A stretch of DNA of 8,660 bases, taken from assembly GCA_036745875.1 (NCBI GenBank), contig DAIOFH010000155.1:1-8660 (forward strand). Direction: 5' to 3'. The position numbers were made by a program, and so were the translations under genes. Positions 1 through 8,359 of this stretch are shown piece after piece (position 1 is the stretch's first letter; every line of letters begins with the position of its first letter). The notes under the pieces are model-generated. The model did not search any database, had not been told where the DNA came from, and was given only the letters and a program-made list of their open reading frames with translations. Origin of the DNA: DAIOFH01 sp036745875 (GTDB taxonomy: Bacteria; Planctomycetota; SZUA-567).

Positions 1-20
1 CCGAGCCCCGCTCTTTTTTA
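1..20 (+). terminator. possible right half of an upstream intrinsic terminator
   Basis: The window opens with a GC-rich stretch (CGAGCCCCGCTC) that runs straight into six T residues at 14-19. This is the shape of the descending arm and T-tract of an intrinsic terminator whose ascending arm would lie outside the window. If so, nusA starts its own transcript rather than following rimP directly. The left arm cannot be seen, so this is a weak call. Confidence 0.3.
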
Positions 21-96
21 TTTTGGCGGATTGACCGGGGAGGATCCGCCCACAAACCGGTTGTTCTCTGCTAATAAAAACAGGGGTTTCACAGAA

Positions 97-1398
97 ATGA
101 ATGTCAATGAAGAATTCTTACGGCATATCGACAGCCTGCATCGCGAAAAAGGCATCGATCGCGAACAGCTTATAGAGTCCATCGAGACCGCCCTCGTCTC
201 GGCGGCGCGCAAGCGCTATCCGAATGTCGAAGAGCTCCGGGTCAGGATCGACCGCAAGACCGGCGTCATCCGCCTCCTCGACGGCGATATTCCCTTCGAG
301 GAAATGGACCCTGCCGCTTTCGGCCGCATCGCCGCGCAGACCGCGAGGCAGGTTATGATCCAGCGCATCCGCGAAGCCGAATCCGATGTCGTGTACGAAG
401 AATTCATCGCCAAAGTAGGCACCATCGTCAACGGCGTCATCCAGCGCGTGGAACGCGGCACCGTCATCTGCAACATCGGAAAGTCCGACGGCATCCTCCC
501 GCGACAGGAGCAGATCCCGTCCGAGAACTACCGTCCCAATGAACGCATCCGCGCCTATGTCACCCAGGTGCGCAAGAAAGGCAACAAGGTCATTATCATT
601 CTTTCCCGCACCCATCCCGACCTGGTGCGCGAATTGTTCGAACTCGAAGTGCCGGAAATTTACGAGCACATTGTGGAAATTAAGGGGCTGGTCCGCGAGC
701 CCGGCTACCGCACCAAGATCGCGGTGTATTCCTCCGACACCCGCGTCGACGCCGTCGGCGCCTGCGTTGGCGTCAGGGGAAGCCGCATCAGGAACATCGT
801 CGAGGAACTTGGCGGCGAAAAGATCGACATCGTGCGCTGGAACGACTCCTCGGAAATCTTTATCAGGAACGCCCTGTCCCCGTCCGAAATCGATCATATC
901 GAATTCGACCGAAACAACATGCGCGCCCGGGTCATCGTGCCGGAAGACCAGCTTTCCCTCGCCATCGGCAGAAAGGGGCAAAATGTTCGCCTTTCTTCCC
1001 GTCTAACCGGCTGGAATCTGGATATAATGACCATCAACCAGCACAGCGCCTGGCGTGAAAAAGGACGTCAGGAAATCGCCGCCCTTCCGGGCGTGGGCGA
1101 AGCGACCATCAATAATATGCTTATCGCCGGTTTCGAATCCTTCCATGACATCATGGAGCTTGGGATCGACAAGCTGACCCAGATCAAGGGGATCGGCGAA
1201 AAGAAGGCGCAGGAAATATACAACTTCGCGGTCGAAGGCTACCGCAAGCGTTTGGAAGGCGATTCGCGCGAAATTGTCGAGGCACGCGAAGCGCGCGAAG
1301 GCAAGGCCGAAGCTCCCGTCTCTGCCGCACCCGCCGCTCCGGCCGCGGCCGAAGTTGCCGCGACGGAAAGCGCCGAATCGACGGAGTCCGGGGAATAA
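97..1398 (+). CDS. nusA: transcription termination/antitermination factor NusA
   Basis: NusA binds RNA polymerase and nascent RNA and controls pausing, termination and antitermination. The ATG at 97 gives 433 residues and has an AGGGG ribosome binding site 10 bases upstream; in-frame TTG codons at 31 and 61 are rejected because the extra residues do not look like NusA. The order is an N-terminal RNAP-binding domain (about 1-105), an S1 domain (about 108-174), KH1 (GVRG loop at 225-228), KH2 (GRKG at 291-294, then QNVRLSSRLTGW) and a helix-hairpin-helix pair (PGVG at 331-334, KGIG at 364-367). A low-complexity Ala/Glu tail ends the protein. The N-terminal domain is about 30 residues shorter than in E. 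coli between its helical part and the GRIAAQTARQV segment, a form I associate with planctomycete-type NusA. The E. coli acidic repeats are absent. infB follows after 73 bases, the usual arrangement. Confidence 0.97.
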   Translation: MNVNEEFLRHIDSLHREKGIDREQLIESIETALVSAARKRYPNVEELRVRIDRKTGVIRLLDGDIPFEEMDPAAFGRIAAQTARQVMIQRIREAESDVVYEEFIAKVGTIVNGVIQRVERGTVICNIGKSDGILPRQEQIPSENYRPNERIRAYVTQVRKKGNKVIIILSRTHPDLVRELFELEVPEIYEHIVEIKGLVREPGYRTKIAVYSSDTRVDAVGACVGVRGSRIRNIVEELGGEKIDIVRWNDSSEIFIRNALSPSEIDHIEFDRNNMRARVIVPEDQLSLAIGRKGQNVRLSSRLTGWNLDIMTINQHSAWREKGRQEIAALPGVGEATINNMLIAGFESFHDIMELGIDKLTQIKGIGEKKAQEIYNFAVEGYRKRLEGDSREIVEAREAREGKAEAPVSAAPAAPAAAEVAATESAESTESGE

Positions 1399-1471
1399 AA
1401 GCCGGAAATTCGGCTCGCGATTTGGCGATCCGGCGTTTTGTCGGCTCGCACAGAATATAGGGAAAGCGTAA

Positions 1472-4585
<3,114 letters not shown>

Positions 4586-4613
4586 TCTGCCATCCATTAT
4601 TGCGTCTCAGCAC

Positions 4614-4646
4614 AAAACCCTCTCTCTCAACGAGAGAGGGTTTTTT
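4614..4646 (+). terminator. intrinsic terminator after infB
   Basis: AAAACCCTCTCTC (4614-4626) pairs perfectly over 13 bp with GAGAGAGGGTTTT (4632-4644) around a five-base loop. The T-tract is 4641-4646. It lies 28 bases after the infB stop, so it should end the nusA-infB transcript before ylxP and rbfA. Confidence 0.93.
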
Positions 4647-4772
4647 CTCCGCTACGTTCTTTTATGGCGTTTTCTGAAAAGATGGCCCTCCCATTGCGCA
4701 TTTTGGCTTCGCGTAGTTGTGCCGGAAAAGGCAACAGGGGGTCAATCATTCCCGAAAACGCGCTATAGTATA
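4647..4772 (+). other. non-coding spacer with possible foldback structure
   Basis: This is the first part of the 341-base gap between infB and ylxP, and no coding region with a ribosome binding site is visible. An exact 8-bp inverted repeat, GCGTTTTC (4667-4674) and GAAAACGC (4754-4761), encloses a second stem, GGCCCTC (4684-4690) with GGGGGTC (4737-4743, two G-U pairs). A smaller inner hairpin is TGCC/GGCA around GGAAAA (4720-4733). A TATAGTATAGC stretch at 4764-4774 resembles a -10 box, but I see no acceptable -35 box at the right distance. It could be a structured leader or a decayed repeat; I do not recognise an RNA family. Confidence 0.35.
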
Positions 4773-4910
4773 GCATTTTAAGAAATCTGTGAGTATGGGA
4801 TTTAGACGCGAGCTCGACCGATAGCTTTATTTCGCTGGTAGTTTGGCGGAATATAACGTAAGGGAGATGGCGCGGCTAAATCCTGATATTCACGAAAACT
4901 CTTAAAATGC
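4773..4910 (+). repeat. foldback repeat element, copy 1
   Basis: This is an imperfect palindrome of 138 bp. The termini GCATTTTAAGA (4773-4783) and TCTTAAAATGC (4900-4910) are an 11-bp inverted repeat. Further in, GTGAGTAT (4788-4796 region) faces the complement of ATATTCAC, GGATTTAG (4798-4805) pairs exactly with CTAAATCC (4876-4883), and CGCG pairs with CGCG. The centre carries a stem-loop (TTTCGCT with GGCGGAA, 4830-4851) that is kept in copy 2. A second, diverged copy lies inverted at 5208-5348. The architecture suits a MITE-like element or a recurring structured RNA. I find no transposase and no clear target-site duplication. It ends 16 bases before the ylxP start. Confidence 0.7.
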
Positions 4911-4927
4911 CTTAAGGGGGCAAGGCA
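4908..4927 (+). promoter_or_regulatory. hairpin presenting the ylxP ribosome binding site
   Basis: TGCCTT (4908-4913) is the exact reverse complement of AAGGCA (4922-4927), so a 6-bp stem closes an 8-base loop containing the GGGGG Shine-Dalgarno run (4916-4920). The last paired base is the A of the ylxP ATG. The left strand uses the final TGC of repeat copy 1, so this hairpin and the outer stem of that repeat cannot both form fully. A regulatory role is an inference. Confidence 0.4.
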
Positions 4928-5217
4928 TGCAGGTCGGTATGATGCGGGTTGAACTGATGATCCACGGTGCGCACAGCCTAAAGGAAAAACGGCGTCCCCT
5001 GAAGTCGCTTATTGAAAAAACCAGAAACAAATACAATGTTTCGGTTGCAGAGGTCGACAACCATGATTTGCATCAGCGCGCCACCCTGGGCATTGCCATC
5101 GTCGCCGTCGACGGCGGCAACCTCCTTGACCAGATGCGCACAGTCAAGGAATTCATCTACACAAATCCCGAGTGCCAGGTTTTGGACATCATGGAGGAAA
5201 GAATAGGAGCATTTTAA
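4927..5217 (+). CDS. ylxP: DUF503 / YlxP-like protein
   Basis: This 96-residue protein belongs to the DUF503 (YlxP) family, usually 90-97 residues long and found between infB and rbfA; the position here agrees. Family marks are the SLKEKR segment (17-22), the following long helix, the NVSVAEVD strand (37-44) and the HQRATLGIAIVAV strand. The fold is expected to be a small alpha/beta ferredoxin-like domain with a cytoplasmic role. Its biochemical function is not established; context suggests ribosome assembly or a link to RbfA. The start at 4927 is chosen for its GGGGG run 6 bases upstream, over later in-frame ATGs at residues 5 and 6. The last two codons and the stop (GCATTTTAA) lie inside the left terminus of repeat copy 2, so the natural C-terminus may have been replaced by a few residues. 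Confidence 0.9.
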   Translation: MQVGMMRVELMIHGAHSLKEKRRPLKSLIEKTRNKYNVSVAEVDNHDLHQRATLGIAIVAVDGGNLLDQMRTVKEFIYTNPECQVLDIMEERIGAF

Positions 5218-5348
5218 GAATTTTGGTGATAACATTGGGGCGGTCGTCGCCTCCAGTCGTCCGTTTGCGTGACATTTCGCCAATTCACCGGCGAAAGGCC
5301 ACGACGACATTTCCAGCGCCTAAATGTCACAGAATTTCTTAAAATGCT
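5208..5348 (-). repeat. foldback repeat element, copy 2 (inverted)
   Basis: This 141-bp imperfect palindrome is bounded by a perfect 13-bp inverted repeat, AGCATTTTAAGAA (5208-5220) with its complement at 5336-5348. The arms continue to pair: GTGA/TCAC (5226-5229 with 5327-5330), CATT/AATG (5233-5236 with 5323-5326), GGCG/CGCC (5239-5242 with 5317-5320) and GTCGTCG/CGACGAC (5243-5249 with 5302-5308). The tip is a 7-bp hairpin, TTTCGCC/GGCGAAA (5275-5281 with 5290-5296). Read on the minus strand, its terminus and central core align with the plus strand of copy 1 (about 27 of 37 core positions, mostly transition changes). It overlaps the 3' end of ylxP and ends 5 bases before the rbfA -35 box. 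Confidence 0.72.
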
Positions 5349-5353
5349 TTGGC

Positions 5354-5382
5354 ATGACATAACGATAAGTAACTACTATACT
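5354..5382 (+). promoter_or_regulatory. sigma70-type promoter for rbfA
   Basis: ATGACA (5354-5359, five of six matches to TTGACA) and TATACT (5377-5382, five of six matches to TATAAT) are separated by an ideal 17-base spacer. Transcription would start near 5389, leaving a leader of about 44 bases that contains a small hairpin (CCTGT/ACAGG, 5392-5406) before the AAGGAG site. This would let rbfA be transcribed independently of ylxP. Confidence 0.65.
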
Positions 5383-5432
5383 GTTGTATCGCCTGTACTA
5401 AACAGGGTCGTTGTTTTTAAGGAGTCAATACA

Positions 5433-5996
5433 ATGCCATCACGTAGGCAGGAACGCGTCAGCAAGCGGATCATCCAGGAGACGGTGGAAGCGCTCCGCAA
5501 CCTGAAGCATGTTAAACTGGGTTTTGTCACGGTGACGCGTTGCGAAGTATCGCCGGATCTGCGGCATGCCACCATTTTCATTTCCGTATTCGGATCGGAC
5601 GAGGAGCGGGAACGTACATTACAGATAATCCGCAACAATGCCTCGAAATTGAGGGGAATGATCGGCCGCCCCCTGGCCATGAAAATGACCCCGCAGCTGC
5701 ATTTCGAATTCGACGATACGATTGAGACAGCCGACAGGATGAGCAGGCTTATCACCGACGCCAGGAAAACCGACTCGAATCCCGAGCCACTCACGCCTGA
5801 GGAAGTGGCTGAGCTGGCCGCCCAATCGAAAAACCTTGGCAAGCGCCGTAAGGTATATGAAGACGATCCGGAAGCCGGGGACGAGGATTTCGATCCGTTT
5901 GAAGAAGCCAGGCAGGATGTTGAGGACGAGTTGTTATCGGACGACGATGACGACGAAGCCTGGAAACCGATCAACCTGGACGAACTGCCTGAGTGA
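5433..5996 (+). CDS. rbfA: 30S ribosome-binding factor RbfA, with acidic tail
   Basis: RbfA binds the immature 30S subunit near helix 1 of 16S rRNA and aids late maturation and cold adaptation. The ATG at 5433 has AAGGAG 8 bases upstream. Residues 1-111 make the KH-like RbfA domain: an N-terminal basic helix (RRQERVSKRIIQETVEAL), the FVTVTRCEVSPDLRHATIFISVFG strands (31-54), the NNASKLRGMIG helix (68-78) and MKMTPQLHFEFDDTIETADRM (83-103). E. coli RbfA is 133 residues; this one is 187, because about 75 residues follow the domain. In the last 45 residues (143-187), 23 are Asp or Glu, including a run of five Asp at 170-174. That tail is probably disordered and has no function I recognise. The usual downstream truB is missing; a terminator follows directly. 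Confidence 0.95.
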   Translation: MPSRRQERVSKRIIQETVEALRNLKHVKLGFVTVTRCEVSPDLRHATIFISVFGSDEERERTLQIIRNNASKLRGMIGRPLAMKMTPQLHFEFDDTIETADRMSRLITDARKTDSNPEPLTPEEVAELAAQSKNLGKRRKVYEDDPEAGDEDFDPFEEARQDVEDELLSDDDDDEAWKPINLDELPE

Positions 5997-6025
5997 AAAA
6001 TTATAATGAAATTGTACCGCCCCGC

Positions 6026-6058
6026 GCCGGCCGCATGCATTGCGGCCGGCTTTGCTTT
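6026..6058 (+). terminator. intrinsic terminator after rbfA
   Basis: GCCGGCCGCA (6026-6035) pairs perfectly over 10 bp with TGCGGCCGGC (6041-6050) around TGCAT, followed by TTTGCTTT. It lies 29 bases beyond the rbfA stop. Confidence 0.85.
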
Positions 6059-6168
6059 GGCGGCAAGAACCTTTTGATCTTGTTTGTATTATTGATACGA
6101 ATGAAATTGAATCTCCATACTGTCTTCAACTTGCTACAACTTTAACTGGAAATCCGTGGATTATCGGA

Positions 6169-6196
6169 TTGAACCAGGGCGACTCGGAGGTATACT
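6169..6196 (+). promoter_or_regulatory. sigma70-type promoter for the beta-barrel gene
   Basis: TTGAAC (6169-6174, four of six matches) and TATACT (6191-6196, five of six matches) are separated by 16 bases, directly downstream of an AT-rich stretch that could act like an UP element. Start of transcription is expected near 6203, giving a leader of roughly 140 bases. Confidence 0.5.
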
Positions 6197-6219
6197 GTTT
6201 GTGGGGGATTTACCGCCCT

Positions 6220-6298
6220 ATTGCATTTCTCAAATGCAATCGCTACGGTTCAGGCCTTCACGAGGCCGTGGATCGCGCAATGCAACGAAGAACGCATT
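6220..6298 (+). promoter_or_regulatory. structured leader of the beta-barrel gene
   Basis: Three hairpins lie in a row between the promoter and the start codon. The first is a perfect 9-bp inverted repeat, ATTGCATTT/AAATGCAAT around CTC (6220-6240). The second is GGCCT/AGGCC (6253-6267). The third is AATGC/GCATT with a 10-base loop (6279-6298). The first could also be a dimeric repressor operator just downstream of the transcription start. None is followed by a T-tract, so none is a terminator. Confidence 0.35.
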
Positions 6299-6342
6299 AC
6301 GGATGATGCGTGGAAGTATATTTATGGATGAGGAGGTGCCTT

Positions 6343-7380
6343 ATGAAAAGGCTTTTCATCATTGGGGGGGCGCTTTTCCTGACGCTCGGCTATGCAGTTG
6401 CTGCGGAGTCAGTTCAGGAGCAGGCGCTGAGAGAAGCGTATATTGAATACCAGTGCCAACAGCCGCAGCCGGAAGAACAAGGCCCGGGAGCGATGTTTGT
6501 GGTGGTCCCACAGTATTTCCGCTCCAATAACAGCAACCTGCAGCACAAAGTGAAGGGAACCGAGCTGTATACGGCGAAAGGCCATGCCAACGGGGCGGGC
6601 ATCACCCTTCTCGGCACGAAACGGTTCAACGAGTATCTTTCCCTCGGCCTTACCTACGAGTTCGCTTTCATGCACTACAATGGCGGCGGGACCCTGCCGT
6701 TTGCGGCCCACTTGGCCGGAAACGCCATGCGCCTCAAGGAAGACGCCCAAAGCCATGTGGTAGGCGGCATCGCCGACGTGAACCTGAAGCAGTACGGCAA
6801 ATTCCAGTTCAGCGTCATCCAAGGCTTTGATTTCCTCGATGGGCACGAAACGATGTATTCGCCCGTCGACGGCCCGGACAGGCGTTCGACCGATGACAAC
6901 AAGCAGCGCGTTACCTCGCTCATGGCCTGGTACGAAAAGGATTTCAGCATTTGCGACAACTGGACCATCGGCGGCTACGCCGGATGGCGCACGCTGTATG
7001 CCCATATCATGGACCAGAACAATTGGGCGGTCGGCGCAGACAGCCCCTTCGCCAAGCAAGACACCCACGCCTGGATCCACCTGGCGTCCGGCGGCCTGAA
7101 ATTGGGCTACCAGAACGGCCCTCTCGGCCTTAACCTTCGCGCAGGCATCAACCACCGCACCAGCAAGGACAACCTTCCCGGCTACGCCAACCGCGCCACA
7201 GCGCCGGGAGTGGTGCAGTTCGCCTACCATGCCAATGTCGACCGCACCGTCGGCACCTTCGGCGCCGGGCTCAGTTACGCCATCAATCCGCGATGCATCG
7301 TCACCGCCGGTTATGACGCCTACGTCGGCAAGGACACCAATGTCCATACGGGTACGCTTGGGTTTGTTTTCCCGTTTTAA
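6343..7380 (+). CDS. secreted outer-membrane beta-barrel protein (autotransporter-barrel-like)
   Basis: The ATG at 6343 follows AGGAGGTG (6331-6338), a full match to the anti-Shine-Dalgarno sequence, which suggests high expression; it is preferred over an in-frame GTG at 6310. The 345-residue product starts with a classic signal peptide: MKR, a hydrophobic core, and AVAA around residues 18-21 before ESVQ. The mature part is rich in alternating Gly, Tyr and aromatic strands (VGGIADVNL, NWTIGGYAGWRTLY, SGGLKLGYQNGPLGLNLRAGINH). The C-terminal strands (GTFGAGLSYAI, CIVTAGYDAYVG, TGTLGFVFPF) end in Phe, the usual signal for beta-barrel assembly in the outer membrane. The pattern recalls the translocator barrel of autotransporters, but there is no passenger domain, so it is more likely a stand-alone porin or adhesin-type barrel. 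The ligand or substrate cannot be told from sequence. It is probably a single-gene unit with its own promoter and terminator. Confidence 0.75.
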   Translation: MKRLFIIGGALFLTLGYAVAAESVQEQALREAYIEYQCQQPQPEEQGPGAMFVVVPQYFRSNNSNLQHKVKGTELYTAKGHANGAGITLLGTKRFNEYLSLGLTYEFAFMHYNGGGTLPFAAHLAGNAMRLKEDAQSHVVGGIADVNLKQYGKFQFSVIQGFDFLDGHETMYSPVDGPDRRSTDDNKQRVTSLMAWYEKDFSICDNWTIGGYAGWRTLYAHIMDQNNWAVGADSPFAKQDTHAWIHLASGGLKLGYQNGPLGLNLRAGINHRTSKDNLPGYANRATAPGVVQFAYHANVDRTVGTFGAGLSYAINPRCIVTAGYDAYVGKDTNVHTGTLGFVFPF

Positions 7381-7435
7381 AATAGCGGCACTGTAAAATA
7401 TTGTGAGGTTCCATAATTACCTATCCTAAACGCAT

Positions 7436-7468
7436 AACCGCCCTGCCGTTTGTTCGGCAGGGCGGTTT
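7436..7468. terminator. bidirectional terminator between convergent genes
   Basis: AACCGCCCTGCCG (7436-7448) pairs perfectly over 13 bp with CGGCAGGGCGGTT (7455-7467) around TTTGTT, followed on the + strand by TTATTATT. It sits between the convergent beta-barrel and nitroreductase genes. The + strand tail is the more T-rich, so it is the better terminator for the + gene and probably also serves the minus-strand unit. Confidence 0.85.
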
Positions 7469-7497
7469 ATTATTGCGGGCGAAAAGGCAACGTCCAA

Positions 7498-8346
7498 TCA
7501 CTCACTGATCTTGATCACATCTTCCGGGACATGCTGGGCGGTGCGGGCGTAGTGAACGGAGGGGTTGCCGAAAAGCATGCAATAGCCTGGCTGGTAATCG
7601 TCCGGAATGCCGAGATCCCGCCGCAGGCTTGGGTCAAGGATGCCGATGATGGCATAGATAAGGCCGCCCCATACGGTGCCGACGCCATAGCTTTGGGCCA
7701 AAAGGTCGAAGTAGGACAAGGCGATGAGACTGTCGGCGGTGCCGGTGGGCAGGTCATTGGGCGTGGAAACGGTGATGAGGTGCGGGGCATTGCGGAAAAC
7801 CCCGTCCTTGCCTTTGGAGAACCAGTCGTCGGCGAAATCGGCGATCCAGGAAACAGGTTCGGGGATACGGTTCCCCTCTATCGCTTTTTTGAGGGCGAAC
7901 ATTGTTTTGTCCCGAAAGACGGCGAGGGCGTCCTTGTTGGTAATGACACTGACCTTGCGTTTACGGTAGTTGACGCCTGTTGGCGCGTAGGACATGCCTT
8001 CAAGAAGTTTGTCCAGCACTTCGGTTTTCACTGGTTCGTCTGAGAACTGGCGAACCGACCTGCGCCCGCGAATGAGCAGTTCCAGGCGGGCCGGATCGTA
8101 ATATTCGCCCTTAAGGGGAATCGAGTCGGCGGGATCAAGGCCAAGGATGGAGACCGCGCCCTCGGGGCAGACCGTAAGGCAGTGTTGGCAGCCAATGCAG
8201 CCGTCCCTCAGCTCGGGGGCGATGGCGGGCACGGTATCGGTCATGGCGATTATTCCGGCAACGCAATCGCCGACGCAGGCGCCGCATTTGGTGCAGAGCA
8301 GGGCATTGACAGTAAAGTGCGGATCGAAAGGGATTGCCGTATCCAT
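7498..8346 (-). CDS. nitroreductase family protein with N-terminal 2x[4Fe-4S] ferredoxin domain
   Basis: This 282-residue protein fuses a bacterial ferredoxin module to an FMN-dependent nitroreductase. Cluster ligands are C18-x2-C21-x2-C24-x3-C28 and C50-x2-C53-x2-C56-x3-C60-Pro; both sets are complete, though the first lacks the usual Pro after its fourth Cys. The nitroreductase domain begins at about residue 88: RRSVRQF (95-101) contacts FMN phosphate, APTGVN (121-126) lines the flavin, and the C-terminal part carries YGVGTVWGGL and LGIPDDYQPGYCMLFGNP, typical of the family. Such fused enzymes occur in anaerobes and probably pass ferredoxin-level electrons to flavin. The physiological acceptor is unknown; nitroaromatics, quinones or flavins are possible. 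The start is supported by AAGGAGA 5 bases upstream, which begins right after the stop of the preceding small gene. No signal peptide is seen, so it is cytoplasmic. Confidence 0.92.
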   Translation of the reverse strand: MDTAIPFDPHFTVNALLCTKCGACVGDCVAGIIAMTDTVPAIAPELRDGCIGCQHCLTVCPEGAVSILGLDPADSIPLKGEYYDPARLELLIRGRRSVRQFSDEPVKTEVLDKLLEGMSYAPTGVNYRKRKVSVITNKDALAVFRDKTMFALKKAIEGNRIPEPVSWIADFADDWFSKGKDGVFRNAPHLITVSTPNDLPTGTADSLIALSYFDLLAQSYGVGTVWGGLIYAIIGILDPSLRRDLGIPDDYQPGYCMLFGNPSVHYARTAQHVPEDVIKISE

Positions 8347-8359
8347 TTTTTCTCCTTTA

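Larger units (their letters stand above)
6052..6306 (+). pseudogene. doubtful open frame or gene remnant in an AT-rich island
   Basis: The 346-base gap between rbfA and the next gene holds an open frame of about 85-99 codons (open from 6010, stop TGA at 6304). There is no ATG near its beginning, only TTG codons at 6040 and 6052 with no ribosome binding site, and the first of these is inside the terminator. The translated stretch looks protein-like (IIDTNEIESPYCLQLA, later GSGLHEAVDRAM), but I do not recognise a family. Codon third positions are AT-rich, unlike the neighbours: bases 6071-6170 are 33% GC by direct count, against about 63% in a sample of the next gene. It may be a fragment of a transferred gene or a chance frame. 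The promoter and leader of the next gene overlap it. Confidence 0.2.

Noticed and set aside
31..96. Upstream TTG starts for nusA at 31 and 61
   Set aside because: The added residues do not match NusA N-termini, and the ATG at 97 has suitable spacing to AGGGG.
118..981. Long minus-strand open frame opposite nusA
   Set aside because: It is a mirror of the NusA S1 and KH region with Asp/Gly/Ala-rich low-information translation and no ribosome binding site.
1399..1471. Attenuator between nusA and infB
   Set aside because: There is only a 5-bp hairpin (AGCCG/CGGCT) and no T-tract next to it; the gap looks like an ordinary intercistronic spacer.
4741..4774. Promoter for ylxP using TATAGT or TATAGC as -10
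   Set aside because: No hexamer resembling TTGACA is present 16-18 bases upstream of either candidate.
4773..5348. Target-site duplications around the foldback elements
   Set aside because: Flanks of copy 1 (CTATAGTATA / CTTAAGGGGG) and copy 2 (left GAATAGG, right TTGGCATGA) show no convincing direct duplication, so recent transposition cannot be claimed.
5392..5420. Hairpin CCTGT/ACAGG followed by GTTTTT before rbfA as a terminator
   Set aside because: The stem is only 5 bp and the T-run starts several bases after it, so it is too weak; it is better seen as minor leader structure.
7450..8043. Plus-strand open frame opposite the nitroreductase
   Set aside because: It begins inside the convergent terminator without a ribosome binding site and is antisense to the well-supported nitroreductase.
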